This document shows positions 28,949 to 37,868 of a stretch of 40,080 bases of DNA, one piece after another. Source of the DNA: CAZFER01 sp964517495 (lineage in GTDB: Bacteria > Hinthialibacterota > Hinthialibacteria > Hinthialibacterales > Hinthialibacteraceae); assembly GCA_964517495.1 (NCBI GenBank), contig CAZFER010000059.1:1-40080 (forward strand). Reading direction: 5' to 3'. The notes under the pieces were generated by a model. That model had not been told where the DNA came from. It did not search any database and was given only the letters and a program-made list of their open reading frames with translations. Made by a program: the position numbers and the translations under genes. The first letter of the stretch is position 1. Every line of letters begins with the position of its first letter.

Positions 28949-29016
28949 TTGACATGGCTTGTATTATCACTTGATAATAGGATGAAATTCATGAAGTGGA
29001 GATTTGTATAAATCTC
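28949..29016 (+). promoter_or_regulatory. Candidate promoter with operator-like palindrome and leader hairpin
   Basis: A consensus TTGACA (28949-28954) is followed after 18 bases by GATAAT (28973-28978). The perfect dyad TATTATCA-ct-TGATAATA (28962-28979) covers the spacer and the -10 box, as an operator would. A second perfect dyad, GAGATTT-4-AAATCTC (28999-29016), would lie at the very start of the transcript. The promoter points to the beta-helix gene at 29295. The evidence is sequence pattern only. Confidence 0.45.
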
Positions 29017-29024
29017 TATTCCAC

Positions 29025-29101
29025 CCCCAATGAAATGGGGAAGGTTAGGAGGGGGTTAAAAGAAATTACTCCAGGTTTTCTTATAAACCCTCCCTGTCCC
29101 C
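29025..29101. repeat. Imperfect GC-rich hairpin repeat
   Basis: CCCCA (29025-29029) pairs with TGGGG (29036-29040). The arm from 29037 (GGGGAAGGTTAGGAGGGGG) also pairs imperfectly with the GGGTTTA-like arm ending at 29101 (ACCCTCCCTGTCCCC). It lies in the leader between the candidate promoter and the MITE-like element. Confidence 0.45.
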
Positions 29102-29223
29102 AATATCATTAAGTTAAAGGGGAGGGCGAGGCTCCTGCCGAGCCGTTATATGAGGAAACGATTCGGCGAGAGCCTCGCCTTCCCTATTGAACGATCTAAT
29201 TTGATCTTAACTTAATGACATTG
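29101..29223. mobile_element. MITE-like element, 123 bases with 17-base terminal inverted repeats
   Basis: The ends CAATATCATTAAGTTAA (29101-29117) and TTAACTTAATGACATTG (29207-29223) are inverted copies with one mismatch. Inside lies a second inverted repeat, 29120-29134 with 29170-29184 (14 of 15 pairs, core GGGCGAGGCTC), and an inner GCCGA/TCGGC pair. The element has no coding capacity and no clear target duplication. Size, nested dyads and terminal repeats fit a miniature inverted-repeat element or a REP/BIME-type repeat. Confidence 0.55.
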
Positions 29224-29258
29224 CACCTGCCCCTTCCAATCTTGGGAGAGGAATGAAA
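29224..29258. repeat. Dispersed repeat copy 2
   Basis: The stretch CTGCCCCTTCCAATCTTGGG followed by AGAGGAATG is a degenerate copy of the core also seen near 26655 and, inverted, near 39740. It abuts the MITE-like element. It supplies a GGGAGAGGA sequence before an ATG at 29253, which could mislead start prediction for the next gene. Confidence 0.4.
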
Positions 29259-29294
29259 CTCCACATGGCTAAACTCATAGTAAGGAAAAGTATA

Positions 29295-30458
29295 ATGCGT
29301 ATAAACCTCTCTTATTTCTTTAACTTAACCATTCTGATAACAACTATGGGATTTTCATTGTTAACACCATGTTCATTTGGAGATGATAAACATTATCAAG
29401 CCGATATCTATCCCAACCAGTTAGATCAAAAGTGGATTAAAATCGATGGACAACTCTATGGAGCACAAGCGAATGAGCTCGACCCCATAGGCGGGGGTGA
29501 TGGTTACAAGAATATCCTTACATCAGGTGATTACACCGTGAACAATGCTGCTGAATTGATCAAGGCTCTATCCAAGGCAAAACCAGATGAAACCGTTTTT
29601 GTAAATGGGGATGCAGAAATCGATTTGTCTGTTCGAATACGAGCGGAGGATTTTGTGCTGAAAATTCCTCAAGGAGTAACCTTGGCTAGTAATCGTGGTT
29701 ATCAAAGTTCACCCGGTGGATTGATTTATAGCGACGAATTCAAAACCCAACCAATGATTCAAGCGATTGGTAAAAATGTCCGGATCACTGGTTTGCGGCT
29801 TCGTGGTCCTGATCCAAAACGTCGAATGGAACTTCACCGCCGCTCTTTTTCAGAGGGAGGGCCAGGACGTAAACTTTACTATCGGTTTCCCACTTCTGAT
29901 GGCATCGAAACCGAATATCAAGGTCTCGAAGTTGATAATTGTGAACTTTACGGTTGGAGCCACGCTGCGGTATATCTAAAAAATGAAAACGATCATCATA
30001 TCCATCACAACCACATTCACCACAATCAACGTCATGGATTGGGATACGGTGTCTCCCACAATACCGCCTTTTCTTTGATTGAATACAATCTGTTTGACTG
30101 CAACCGTCATTCCATCGCAGGCACTGGAAAACCGCCCAGTGGATATGAAGCCCGCCATAATATTGTTCTCGAACACGCAAATGGCCATTTATACGATATG
30201 CATGGTGGACGAGATCGCAAGGATGGAACAGATATTGCCGGAACCTGGATGAAAATCTACAACAATACTTTTATTGCCACCCACATGCGAGCCATTGTTA
30301 TTCGCGGCGTTCCCGAAGAGAAAGCAACCATTCATCATAACTGGTTTTATATATCCAATCCCGGTAGAAAGGTCCTGGATTCCAGCGGAAACACAGATGT
30401 TTCTAATAATGTTTATGGAGATGTTCCTCAGAAAAAGCGGGAACAATATGATTTTTAA
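29295..30458 (+). CDS. Right-handed beta-helix pectate lyase-like protein, exported
   Basis: A 387-residue protein. The ATG at 29295 is preferred: AAGGAAAAG precedes it and a normal signal peptide follows (LTILITTMGFSLL). Two upstream in-frame ATGs lie in or near a repeat. After a Asp/Gly-rich entry (DPIGGGDGY) the body has PbH1-type coils: VRITGLRLRGPD, LEVDNCELYGWSHAAVYL, a His/Asn-rich ladder (NDHHIHHNHIHHNQRHG), SLIEYNLFDCNRHSIAG and ATIHHNWFYIS. The layout resembles PL1/PL6-type polysaccharide lyases or related parallel-helix enzymes; no catalytic set can be assigned safely. It stands alone, downstream of a repeat cluster and convergent with the RND gene (29-base gap). Confidence 0.75.
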   Translation: MRINLSYFFNLTILITTMGFSLLTPCSFGDDKHYQADIYPNQLDQKWIKIDGQLYGAQANELDPIGGGDGYKNILTSGDYTVNNAAELIKALSKAKPDETVFVNGDAEIDLSVRIRAEDFVLKIPQGVTLASNRGYQSSPGGLIYSDEFKTQPMIQAIGKNVRITGLRLRGPDPKRRMELHRRSFSEGGPGRKLYYRFPTSDGIETEYQGLEVDNCELYGWSHAAVYLKNENDHHIHHNHIHHNQRHGLGYGVSHNTAFSLIEYNLFDCNRHSIAGTGKPPSGYEARHNIVLEHANGHLYDMHGGRDRKDGTDIAGTWMKIYNNTFIATHMRAIVIRGVPEEKATIHHNWFYISNPGRKVLDSSGNTDVSNNVYGDVPQKKREQYDF

Positions 30459-30487
30459 TTAATCGTTTGAGTCTATAAACCAAATAA

Positions 30488-33400
30488 TTAAGATAAAAGC
30501 TTTGCAAAAACACGCTTGACATCCTCTGCGATAACGTAAACAAGCGGTACTATAAATAACGTGAGAAACGTGGAAGTCGTCAAACCGAAAATAATGGCAT
30601 TGGCAAGGGGAGACCACAAAGGGGATTTACCCCCAATTCCTAACGCCATTGGTATTAATCCACCGATAGTGGTTACGGAAGTCAAAACGATGGGACGTAA
30701 CCGCAATTTACAGGCACGAACAATCGAAGAAAATATATTGTGATTCCTACGGCGGTGCCGGTTGATAAATTCAACTAACACCAGTGAGTCGTTCACTACA
30801 ATTCCCGCAAGCGCCACGATCCCGATCATCGCGGGGAAAGTAAAACGGTTCCCTGTCAATAGCAATCCACCAAAAACACCAACCGATGCAAAAGGCACAA
30901 CCGTCATAATCACCAAGGGCTGCATAAACGATTTGAACTGAGTCCCCAGAATAAGATAAATGAGGAAAATACTGAGTATAAATGACATAAATATGCTGTC
31001 AAACGTTTCCTGGTTGCGTTTATACTCCCCACCGAAAGCTATCTTGGTTTCAGGATAGCCTGTCGTGAATCGTGGAATATTTTTACGAATCTGATCATTT
31101 GCCGTTTGAGATGTCGTGATCGTGTTATCGATCTGGGCAGATACGATAATGGTCCGTTTGGCGTCAGTATGCCGAATGGCGTAAAAGCCGGGTTTGATTT
31201 GAATATCAGCCACATCATCCACTGTCACATATTCACGATTGATTGTTTTTACTTTCAAATTACGCACATCATCAATTTTTGAACGGTATTGTTCCTGCAC
31301 CTTGACAAAAATATCAATTTCTTCCTCCGCTTCATGAAATTGGGATATTTCTTTACCCTGAATGGCCGTGTGAATGGTATCGGCAAGCATGGCATGGCTT
31401 ATTCCAAGCATTTTGGCCTTGGGTTCATCCAGTTCAATCCATAATTCCCGACGGTCACGAGAATAGTCATCCCGAATATCATATACTCCCTTAACCGTGA
31501 ATAGATATTCTTTCAATCGCTCGGCAACGGCTTCCAAATTATCCCATTCTTCACCACGAACTTCGAGATAAATGGGAGCGCCTGTGGGTGGCCCCTCCTT
31601 CTTACGGTCCAGTTGATATGATCGTAAACCAGGGACAGTTGGCATTTGTTTACGCACCCGTTCCATTAAATTGGGAATCGAAACATATTCCGCATAATCA
31701 TCATATAAAAGCACTTCGATTGTACCCACATGGGGTGCATACTCAGGTTGATATTCCACTTCCACCATGCCGGCAATATTAACCGTGGTTTTTAGAACCT
31801 CCTGTGGAATAATCTCAAGAAGTTCCTCGGTTATCTCCCGCATTTTCTCTTCTGTCTCTTCCAGGCGTGTACCCTCGGCCAGCCATACTTTCACATCAAA
31901 ACGAGGAAAAACATCACTGCTGGGAAACATTTCAACTTGAATCACATACCACGTCCAAAAACTGCCGGTAGCCAGGATCAATAAAAGAGTTGGAACAACG
32001 ATATACCGATGACGAAGGATATAAAACAAACTTTGGCTTAATTTCGGGCGCAGCCAATCGAATATATCCCATTTCTTGTGGTTCTGTTTTTTTGAAATAG
32101 ACAACCTGCCAAATTCAGATACGTGGGATGGCATCATAAAAAAGGCTTCTAAAATTGAGGCTGCTAAAGTGAATATTACAATTAATGGGATTTCTTGAAT
32201 GAATTTCCCCATGATACCTGTCACCAGCATCAAGGGGGCAAATGCCGCAATAGTAGTAAACGTTGCTGAAGTGATTGGAAGAGTAACCTCCATCACTCCA
32301 TCAACGGCTGCAGCGCGAGGGCTTTTTCCCATTTCCATGTGGCGGCGGATGTTCTCCAATACAATAATGGCATCATCAACCACAATCCCAAGCACCAAAA
32401 TCATGGCAAAGAGGGATACACCATTCAAACTTAAATCAAACCAATCCATAAGTATAAAGGCAAAGAAAAAAGAGACGGGAATCCCAAAGCCGGCAAAGAT
32501 AGCGTTTCTTCCACCCAATGCATACGCAAGAATGATAAATACCAATATCAAACCTAACAGTGCATTCGTTTGCAAATCGGATATTCTCTCCCGAATTTCC
32601 ACACTCGTATCATTAAAGATGGTAAAACGAATCTCACTGCCTATTTCTTGTTTAAATTGAGGCAAAAAAACTTTTATTTCCTCCAGGATGCGAACCGTAT
32701 CTGAGTTTTTCTTGCGTCTAACTTGTAAAAGAAGACACGGTTTTGATCCTTCCTCAACAGATACCACCGCTTCTGCATGAGTATCATTTATGGTAGCTAT
32801 ATCTCTGAGGAAAACCGTTCCACCATCCGGCCGGGATCGTAAAACGATTTCGCCAAGTGCTTTAGGTTCTTCATATTCACCAATCACCCGGAGGTTGAAA
32901 CTCTGTTTGCCTAAATCCAAATTCCCACCAGGTACGTTCTGATTTCGCAAGCGAACAGCATCATTTATTTCCTGAAGCGATAAACCATAGGCTTCCATTT
33001 TTTGCTTATCCACTTCGATCCATATCTCACGAGGACGATTACCAAATATATGGGCTTCTCCCACTCCCTCTATATCTTCAATTCTGTCAGATAAAAGTTC
33101 TGCAATTTCTTTCAATTCACCATAAGGGAGCCCTGCTGAGACCGCAATTTCACAGATAGGCCAAAAAGCAGTGGTTATTTCAATTACACGAGGTGTTTCC
33201 GTATCATCGGGTAAATCGTCTACCTGGTTAACGGCATTATGGACTTTGGTGACTTTGATATCCATATCATCCACGGTTTGATCAAACTCAATTTGGATGC
33301 TCGAAACACTCTCACGTGTTCTGGACATCATACGGTCTATATCATCCAGTTCCTCTAACTCTTCCTCCAGTTTGCTTGTCACCAGAGTCTCCATATCATC

Positions 33401-33568
33401 AGGAGCCAAACCGGGATGAAACGTAAGCACGGAAACAAAATTCATATTGACATCGGGATCCATATAACGCGGGAGCGTAAGAAACGACCGAATCCCCAAT
33501 ACAAAGATTAGTAAAAGGATTATTTTAACAAAGACAGGATTATCAACGCCTAATTCCGGTAATTTCAT
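30488..33568 (-). CDS. RND-family efflux transporter, inner-membrane permease
   Basis: A 1026-residue inner-membrane proton-driven pump of the AcrB/hydrophobe-amphiphile type. TM1 (VKIILLLIFVLGIRSFLTL) is followed by a large periplasmic loop with PGLAPDDMETLVTSKLEEEL, then a TM2-6 block (near residues 330-480). The proton-relay pair Asp398-Asp399 stands in LGIVVDDAIIVLENI. A second periplasmic loop and TM8-12 follow with IVVNDSLVLVEFIN. The length is normal. The start overlaps the stop of the membrane-fusion gene by four bases (ATGA), so translation is coupled. No outer-membrane factor of TolC type is in the window; it must be supplied from elsewhere. The substrate cannot be inferred. Confidence 0.93.
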   Translation of the reverse strand: MKLPELGVDNPVFVKIILLLIFVLGIRSFLTLPRYMDPDVNMNFVSVLTFHPGLAPDDMETLVTSKLEEELEELDDIDRMMSRTRESVSSIQIEFDQTVDDMDIKVTKVHNAVNQVDDLPDDTETPRVIEITTAFWPICEIAVSAGLPYGELKEIAELLSDRIEDIEGVGEAHIFGNRPREIWIEVDKQKMEAYGLSLQEINDAVRLRNQNVPGGNLDLGKQSFNLRVIGEYEEPKALGEIVLRSRPDGGTVFLRDIATINDTHAEAVVSVEEGSKPCLLLQVRRKKNSDTVRILEEIKVFLPQFKQEIGSEIRFTIFNDTSVEIRERISDLQTNALLGLILVFIILAYALGGRNAIFAGFGIPVSFFFAFILMDWFDLSLNGVSLFAMILVLGIVVDDAIIVLENIRRHMEMGKSPRAAAVDGVMEVTLPITSATFTTIAAFAPLMLVTGIMGKFIQEIPLIVIFTLAASILEAFFMMPSHVSEFGRLSISKKQNHKKWDIFDWLRPKLSQSLFYILRHRYIVVPTLLLILATGSFWTWYVIQVEMFPSSDVFPRFDVKVWLAEGTRLEETEEKMREITEELLEIIPQEVLKTTVNIAGMVEVEYQPEYAPHVGTIEVLLYDDYAEYVSIPNLMERVRKQMPTVPGLRSYQLDRKKEGPPTGAPIYLEVRGEEWDNLEAVAERLKEYLFTVKGVYDIRDDYSRDRRELWIELDEPKAKMLGISHAMLADTIHTAIQGKEISQFHEAEEEIDIFVKVQEQYRSKIDDVRNLKVKTINREYVTVDDVADIQIKPGFYAIRHTDAKRTIIVSAQIDNTITTSQTANDQIRKNIPRFTTGYPETKIAFGGEYKRNQETFDSIFMSFILSIFLIYLILGTQFKSFMQPLVIMTVVPFASVGVFGGLLLTGNRFTFPAMIGIVALAGIVVNDSLVLVEFINRHRRRNHNIFSSIVRACKLRLRPIVLTSVTTIGGLIPMALGIGGKSPLWSPLANAIIFGLTTSTFLTLFIVPLVYVIAEDVKRVFAKLLS

Positions 33569-34845
33569 TGAATTTCAATCTCACCGCCCACCTCAATTTT
33601 TTGCCCATCCGACAAGCCTTCCGGTGCGGAAAACACCAGAGAATCCTGAGGTTCAATCCCCTTTTCCACAATCATTAATCCCTCAAAAGAAGACCCCAAT
33701 TCAATTGGTTGGAAAAATACACGATCTTCTCTCAACACATAAACACCGGTTGAATTATTGCGGCTCCACACCATGTCTGGTTCGATTAAAATCGCATTCT
33801 TAAGAAATTGAGTGGTAAAATGAAGGCGAGCTGTCATACCAGGCAAAAGGGATCGATCCTTATTGTTGACCAACACTTCTACGGGAAATGAATGAGTGGC
33901 ATTATCTGCATGTACACTCAAATAATGCAAAGTTCCCTCAAATGTTTGTTCAGGCAATGCATCGACGGTGAACAAAACAGGTAACTCTTTTTTTATGTTA
34001 CCGATGTCTTTTTCCGGGATTCGGCAGGAAACCTTTACTCGTTGAATATCAACAATCAAAGTTAAAGTTAAACCAATATTAACAAATTCACCCTCCTCAG
34101 CCAATTTCTCTACTATAATGCCGTCGAGTGGAGCAGTGATTGTTGAATCATTCAAATGTTCCTTCGTCAATTGAAGAGCGGCGGCCATTTGATCCACCTG
34201 AGCTTTACTGATTGCTAACTCTTCTTCCCTCGCCCCAATTTTCGCCAATTCCAATTTGTTCTCTGCTGCATTAACCGCTCTCTGGGCCAAAAAAAACCTG
34301 GTTTCAGCCTCGTCAAATTGGCTTTGAGTTATATCACCCGATTCCCTCAAGGGTTTCAAGCGTTCAAAATTCCGTCTTGCCTCTTTAAGTTGATCTTGCG
34401 CCTTTTGAAATTCGGTTTCAGCTATCTCTATCTCTTGTGGCCGGCTTAATGATTTCATTTTATTGTAATTAGCATTAGCAATTTCATATTGAGCTTTAGC
34501 TTGATCATACTGAGCTTGTGCCTTATTGGTATCGATTTCCACCAATAAATCGCCTTTTTTCACTTCATCTCCTTTTTCGAAGTGAAGGGTTTCAATCGCA
34601 CCTGACGACTCAGCCCGAATTTGGACTGATTTCCAAGGGCGTACCATTCCAATAACCGAACAGGTTAGAGTTACATCCTTAATCAGTGGCTTGGCGGTAA
34701 AAACTGTTAACGTATGCTCATATTCTGGGTTGGTTTCTTTAGTGGAAAATGAGGGATTAGTTGGACTGCATCCAATCAATAGCACTACAGATAATATCAT
34801 CAAGCATCCCATTGATATTAAATAACTTAAAGATGATAGATTCAT
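33565..34845 (-). CDS. RND efflux periplasmic adaptor (membrane fusion protein), lipoprotein
   Basis: A 426-residue adaptor. A lipoprotein signal ends in the lipobox LLIGC with Cys26, so it should be anchored to the inner membrane by lipid. A biotinyl-lipoyl half-motif (AESSGAIETLHFEKGDEVKKG) is followed by a long coiled coil (about 105-220, many Gln/Ala/Glu) and the second lipoyl half (DSTITAPLDGIIVEKLAEEG). Beta-barrel and membrane-proximal domains follow (ADNATHSFPVEV, GMTARLHF). This order is the family standard. It lies 43 bases after ftsY and overlaps the pump gene by four bases, forming ftsY-adaptor-pump. Confidence 0.93.
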   Translation of the reverse strand: MNLSSLSYLISMGCLMILSVVLLIGCSPTNPSFSTKETNPEYEHTLTVFTAKPLIKDVTLTCSVIGMVRPWKSVQIRAESSGAIETLHFEKGDEVKKGDLLVEIDTNKAQAQYDQAKAQYEIANANYNKMKSLSRPQEIEIAETEFQKAQDQLKEARRNFERLKPLRESGDITQSQFDEAETRFFLAQRAVNAAENKLELAKIGAREEELAISKAQVDQMAAALQLTKEHLNDSTITAPLDGIIVEKLAEEGEFVNIGLTLTLIVDIQRVKVSCRIPEKDIGNIKKELPVLFTVDALPEQTFEGTLHYLSVHADNATHSFPVEVLVNNKDRSLLPGMTARLHFTTQFLKNAILIEPDMVWSRNNSTGVYVLREDRVFFQPIELGSSFEGLMIVEKGIEPQDSLVFSAPEGLSDGQKIEVGGEIEIQ

Positions 34846-34888
34846 GAGTGATCTAACCTGGGATTTGATTCATTAACAATTAATATTA

Positions 34889-35932
34889 TCAATTGCTAGC
34901 GGTTGCTTTATCGGGAAATAGAGCTTTGATAAACGCTTCAGGTTCAAAAGGTTCCAAATCCTCAATCCCTTCCCCTATACCGATGAATTTTACCGGAAGA
35001 TTCAATTCCTGATGAACAGCAAAAACCACTCCTCCTCGGGCGGTGCCATCAAGTTTGGTTAAAATCAAGCCAGTCACCCCGCAAGATTCAAGAAAGGTCT
35101 TTGCCTGTAACAAAGCGTTCTGGCCGGTTGATGCATCCAACACCAACAATGTTTCATGGGGAGCGCCTTCAAATTCCCGTGAAATAACCCGAGACATTTT
35201 CGAAAGTTCTTGAATGAGATTGGTCTTGGTATGAAGACGTCCGGCCGTATCGATAATAATCGCATCCGGTTTGCTTTGCCTCGCCTGGGCCATCGCGTTA
35301 AAAACAACGGATGAAGGATCGGCTTTTTCAGTCCCCAAAACAATCGGTACATCCGCACGCTTGGACCAGATTTCCAGTTGCTCTATAGCGGCAGCACGAA
35401 ACGTATCGGCAGCGACCAGTAAAACACTTTTTCCTTCAGATTTTAGACGATGGGCCAATTTGCCAATCGCAGTGGTTTTCCCAACTCCATTTACACCAAT
35501 CACCAAATAGATATTGGGCACCGCTGGTGCTTCTTGCAACGTGCGTTCCCCCTGTTCCAACATCTCAAACATCAGTGACTGCATGGTTTGGGTAAGCCAT
35601 TCTGAATCGGTGGAGTTGTTCTTCTTTTCACGCCGTATACGGTCACGCAATTCATCCATTAACGCCATGGTGGTATTAACACCCACATCAGCTGAAATTA
35701 ACACTTCTTCCAGTTCTTCCAGCAGATCATCGTCGATTTTTCCACGTAACCGGAATAAATTAAGCGTCTTTTGCGTTATTGACTCACGAGTGGCACGCAA
35801 TCGTTCACGCAGTTTCCCGAACAAACCTGGTTTTTTCGCTGGTTGCTGTTCCTCAACCCCAGCCGAAGCGGTTGATTCATTCACCGCTTGTTCCTGTGGT
35901 GAGGTTTCATCACTTTTTCGTTTCCAAAACAT
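34889..35932 (-). CDS. ftsY: Signal recognition particle receptor FtsY
   Basis: A 347-residue GTPase that docks SRP-ribosome complexes at the inner membrane. A short acidic/charged A domain (about 1-40, EEQQPAKKPG) precedes the N helical bundle (about 45-125, DDDLLEELEEVLISADVG-like) and the G domain. G1 is GVNGVGKTT (about 144-152), then DTFRAAA, the DTAGRLHTK switch region, and TKLDGTARGG (G4) with GIGEGIEDLEPF at the end. All SRP-GTPase motifs are present. The ATG at 35930-35932 follows GGAA. The rest of the operon encodes an RND pump, which is an unusual partner for ftsY. A terminator-like hairpin lies 53-79 bases upstream of its start. Confidence 0.96.
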   Translation of the reverse strand: MFWKRKSDETSPQEQAVNESTASAGVEEQQPAKKPGLFGKLRERLRATRESITQKTLNLFRLRGKIDDDLLEELEEVLISADVGVNTTMALMDELRDRIRREKKNNSTDSEWLTQTMQSLMFEMLEQGERTLQEAPAVPNIYLVIGVNGVGKTTAIGKLAHRLKSEGKSVLLVAADTFRAAAIEQLEIWSKRADVPIVLGTEKADPSSVVFNAMAQARQSKPDAIIIDTAGRLHTKTNLIQELSKMSRVISREFEGAPHETLLVLDASTGQNALLQAKTFLESCGVTGLILTKLDGTARGGVVFAVHQELNLPVKFIGIGEGIEDLEPFEPEAFIKALFPDKATASN

Positions 35933-35984
35933 TATCTAACGTATTCCTTTTCTCTATAATGATATATCAAATTGGGGATAATTT

Positions 35985-36011
35985 AAAAAAAAGTGAATGT
36001 AACGATTCACT
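35985..36011 (-). terminator. Intrinsic terminator-like hairpin in the ftsY leader
   Basis: On the minus strand AGTGAAT-6-ATTCACT (36011 to 35992) is followed by seven further T residues. The stem is seven bases and AT-rich, so the terminator would be moderate. It points toward ftsY and would stop transcripts that begin to its right, where only a rightward gene lies. It may act as an attenuator or protect ftsY from antisense read-in. Confidence 0.45.
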
Positions 36012-36188
36012 CCGTTAAAAAATTTTGATATAAATGATAGCTGTCTTTAAAACAATGTAAAAGTCGTCTATTGTTCTTTATATCTGGGAAATCGATAAGG
36101 GGAGACGACAGCATTCATCCTGTTTGTTTCGCTAAAGTTGATTTAATCATATATTTATTCAGCATACATTAGGAAAGGAGAAACACTT

Positions 36189-37367
36189 ATGGCACAGCGA
36201 CCTTTGAATGTTGGTTTAATTGGAGGAGGGGGAGGAGCTTTTATTGTTAATCCTCACCAAAAAGCGATCTTTTTCGACGGAACCCGCCGTGTATCCTGCG
36301 CTGCCTTGCACCCCGATCCAGACATCGCTTTGAAAGAAGCCGAAAACTGGGCTTACCCGATCAAAGGCTATCGGAATTATGATGAATTATTGGATGAGGA
36401 ATGCAAAAAACCCGAGGGGGAACGGGTTGACTATATTTTAATCTGTACTCCCAACCACGTTCATTTCGATCCAGCAAAGAAAGCCCTGGAAAAAGGGATT
36501 CCTATCTTCTGTGAAAAACCTCTCACCGTCACTCTGCAAGAGTCTGATGAATTGGTAAAAATTGTAAATGACAAGAAAATCCCGTTTTGCGTAGCCCATA
36601 CCTATTTAGGGCATTGGACCAGCCGGTTATCCCGTTTTATCGTCCGTTCCGGTTTGCTGGGTGAGATTCGCTGGGTTGACGCCTATTATATCCAAGGCTG
36701 GCTGGCTGGCCGTGCCGAAGATGAAGGCTGCATGCAAGCGGAATGGCGTGTCGATCCCAAACGAGCAGGCGGCAGCTGCTGCGGAGGCGACATCGGAACT
36801 CATGCCTTGATGCAATTGCGCTATGTCACGGGATTGGATGTGAAACGTCTGCAAGCTCACATGGAAACCTTTGTGGGTGGCCGTCAATTGGATGACCATT
36901 TCACCACCTATTGCGAACTTTCTAACGGTGCAAAAGCCTTTGTCCGTGCCAGCCAAATCTGCATTGGCCACCTCAATAATTTAGGCATAGAAGTCTGTGG
37001 CGAAAAAGGAACCTTACGCTGGCGCCAGGAAGAACCAGAACAGTTAACGATTTCTCTTCCCGGTCAACCAGATCGCACCTATTGGCGTGGAGCCGTCCAA
37101 CCCAATGATGGATTCTTCAAGGATATTCCAGAAGATTTAATGGGTGAACCAACTATCCCACCAGGACACCCAGAAGCATTCCATGACGCCTTCGCACGTC
37201 TACACCGCTGCTTCGAAGACGATGTCCGTGCCTACCAGGCTGGCAGTTACAATGGCACTGATGGCTCAAAATATGCAACCGTCCAAGACGGCCGAGCCGG
37301 AATCGCCTTCATCGAATCCGCCCTGGAAAGCAACGGCAAAGACCATACGTGGGTTGATATGAAGTAA
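36189..37367 (+). CDS. Gfo/Idh/MocA family oxidoreductase, cytoplasmic
   Basis: A 392-residue NAD(P)-dependent oxidoreductase without a signal peptide. The glycine-rich cofactor loop (LIGGGGGAFI, residues 10-19) opens the Rossmann domain, and CEKPLTVTLQ carries the catalytic EKP lysine, complete here unlike the exported paralogue at 6715-7938. The C-terminal alpha/beta domain includes AGGSCCGGDIGTHALMQL with the His typically near the active site. AGGAAAGGAG precedes the ATG. The gene stands alone and ends in a strong terminator. It is closest to sugar or inositol dehydrogenases; the substrate is not known. Codon use is more GC-rich than its AT-rich flanks, consistent with high expression or a different history. 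Confidence 0.92.
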   Translation: MAQRPLNVGLIGGGGGAFIVNPHQKAIFFDGTRRVSCAALHPDPDIALKEAENWAYPIKGYRNYDELLDEECKKPEGERVDYILICTPNHVHFDPAKKALEKGIPIFCEKPLTVTLQESDELVKIVNDKKIPFCVAHTYLGHWTSRLSRFIVRSGLLGEIRWVDAYYIQGWLAGRAEDEGCMQAEWRVDPKRAGGSCCGGDIGTHALMQLRYVTGLDVKRLQAHMETFVGGRQLDDHFTTYCELSNGAKAFVRASQICIGHLNNLGIEVCGEKGTLRWRQEEPEQLTISLPGQPDRTYWRGAVQPNDGFFKDIPEDLMGEPTIPPGHPEAFHDAFARLHRCFEDDVRAYQAGSYNGTDGSKYATVQDGRAGIAFIESALESNGKDHTWVDMK

Positions 37368-37396
37368 CTCCTTAAATATAAACATGTTATATCACT

Positions 37397-37424
37397 AAAG
37401 GCGCCCCATTGGGGCGCCTTTTTT
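37397..37424 (+). terminator. Rho-independent terminator after the Gfo/Idh/MocA gene
   Basis: GGCGCCCC (37400-37407) pairs perfectly with GGGGCGCC (37411-37418) around an ATT loop and is followed by six T residues (37419-37424); AAA before the stem extends pairing. It lies 32 bases after the stop codon. It is the clearest terminator in the window. Confidence 0.93.
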
Positions 37425-37565
37425 GTTTTATGAAGAGTCTTCTTTATAAGTTATATTTGAGTTGTGTAGCTGAATTAAAATTGTTAAGCTATAATATTCT
37501 TTCAAAAAAGAATAATTTCTCACTTTTTCTAAATATATCAGACAATATTTGAGGAACAAATCTTT

Positions 37566-37868
37566 ATGAAATCTCATATACCGATCGATAATGATAAAAT
37601 TAGTGTTTTTTGTATAAAATGGAAAGTTAAAGAATTTTATCTCTTTGGTTCTATTTTGAGAGATGATTTCGGCCCGGGAAGTGATGTGGATGTGTGTGTT
37701 CAATTTGAACAAGATGCTCCATGGGATTTGTTCCACATTGTTGAAATGATTGAAGAATTGCAGGAAATATTTGGAAGAAAAGTTGATTTATTGGAAGCAG
37801 ATGCTATTCAAAAACCATTACGACGTGAAAAAGTTATGAATACGCGGAGACTAATTTATGCGGCATAA
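37566..37868 (+). CDS. MNT-type nucleotidyltransferase (MntA-like antitoxin)
   Basis: A 100-residue minimal nucleotidyltransferase. The motif GS-x10-DxD is exact: Gly28-Ser29 and Asp40-Val-Asp42 in FGSILRDDFGPGSDVDVCVQF. The third acidic residue should be in KVDLLEADAI. In MntA-HepT systems this protein adds AMP to a tyrosine of the HEPN toxin and so neutralises it (family knowledge). GAGGAAC lies about 11 bases before the ATG. The last 11 bases overlap the HEPN gene, as usual for the pair. The protein looks intact. Confidence 0.9.
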   Translation: MKSHIPIDNDKISVFCIKWKVKEFYLFGSILRDDFGPGSDVDVCVQFEQDAPWDLFHIVEMIEELQEIFGRKVDLLEADAIQKPLRREKVMNTRRLIYAA

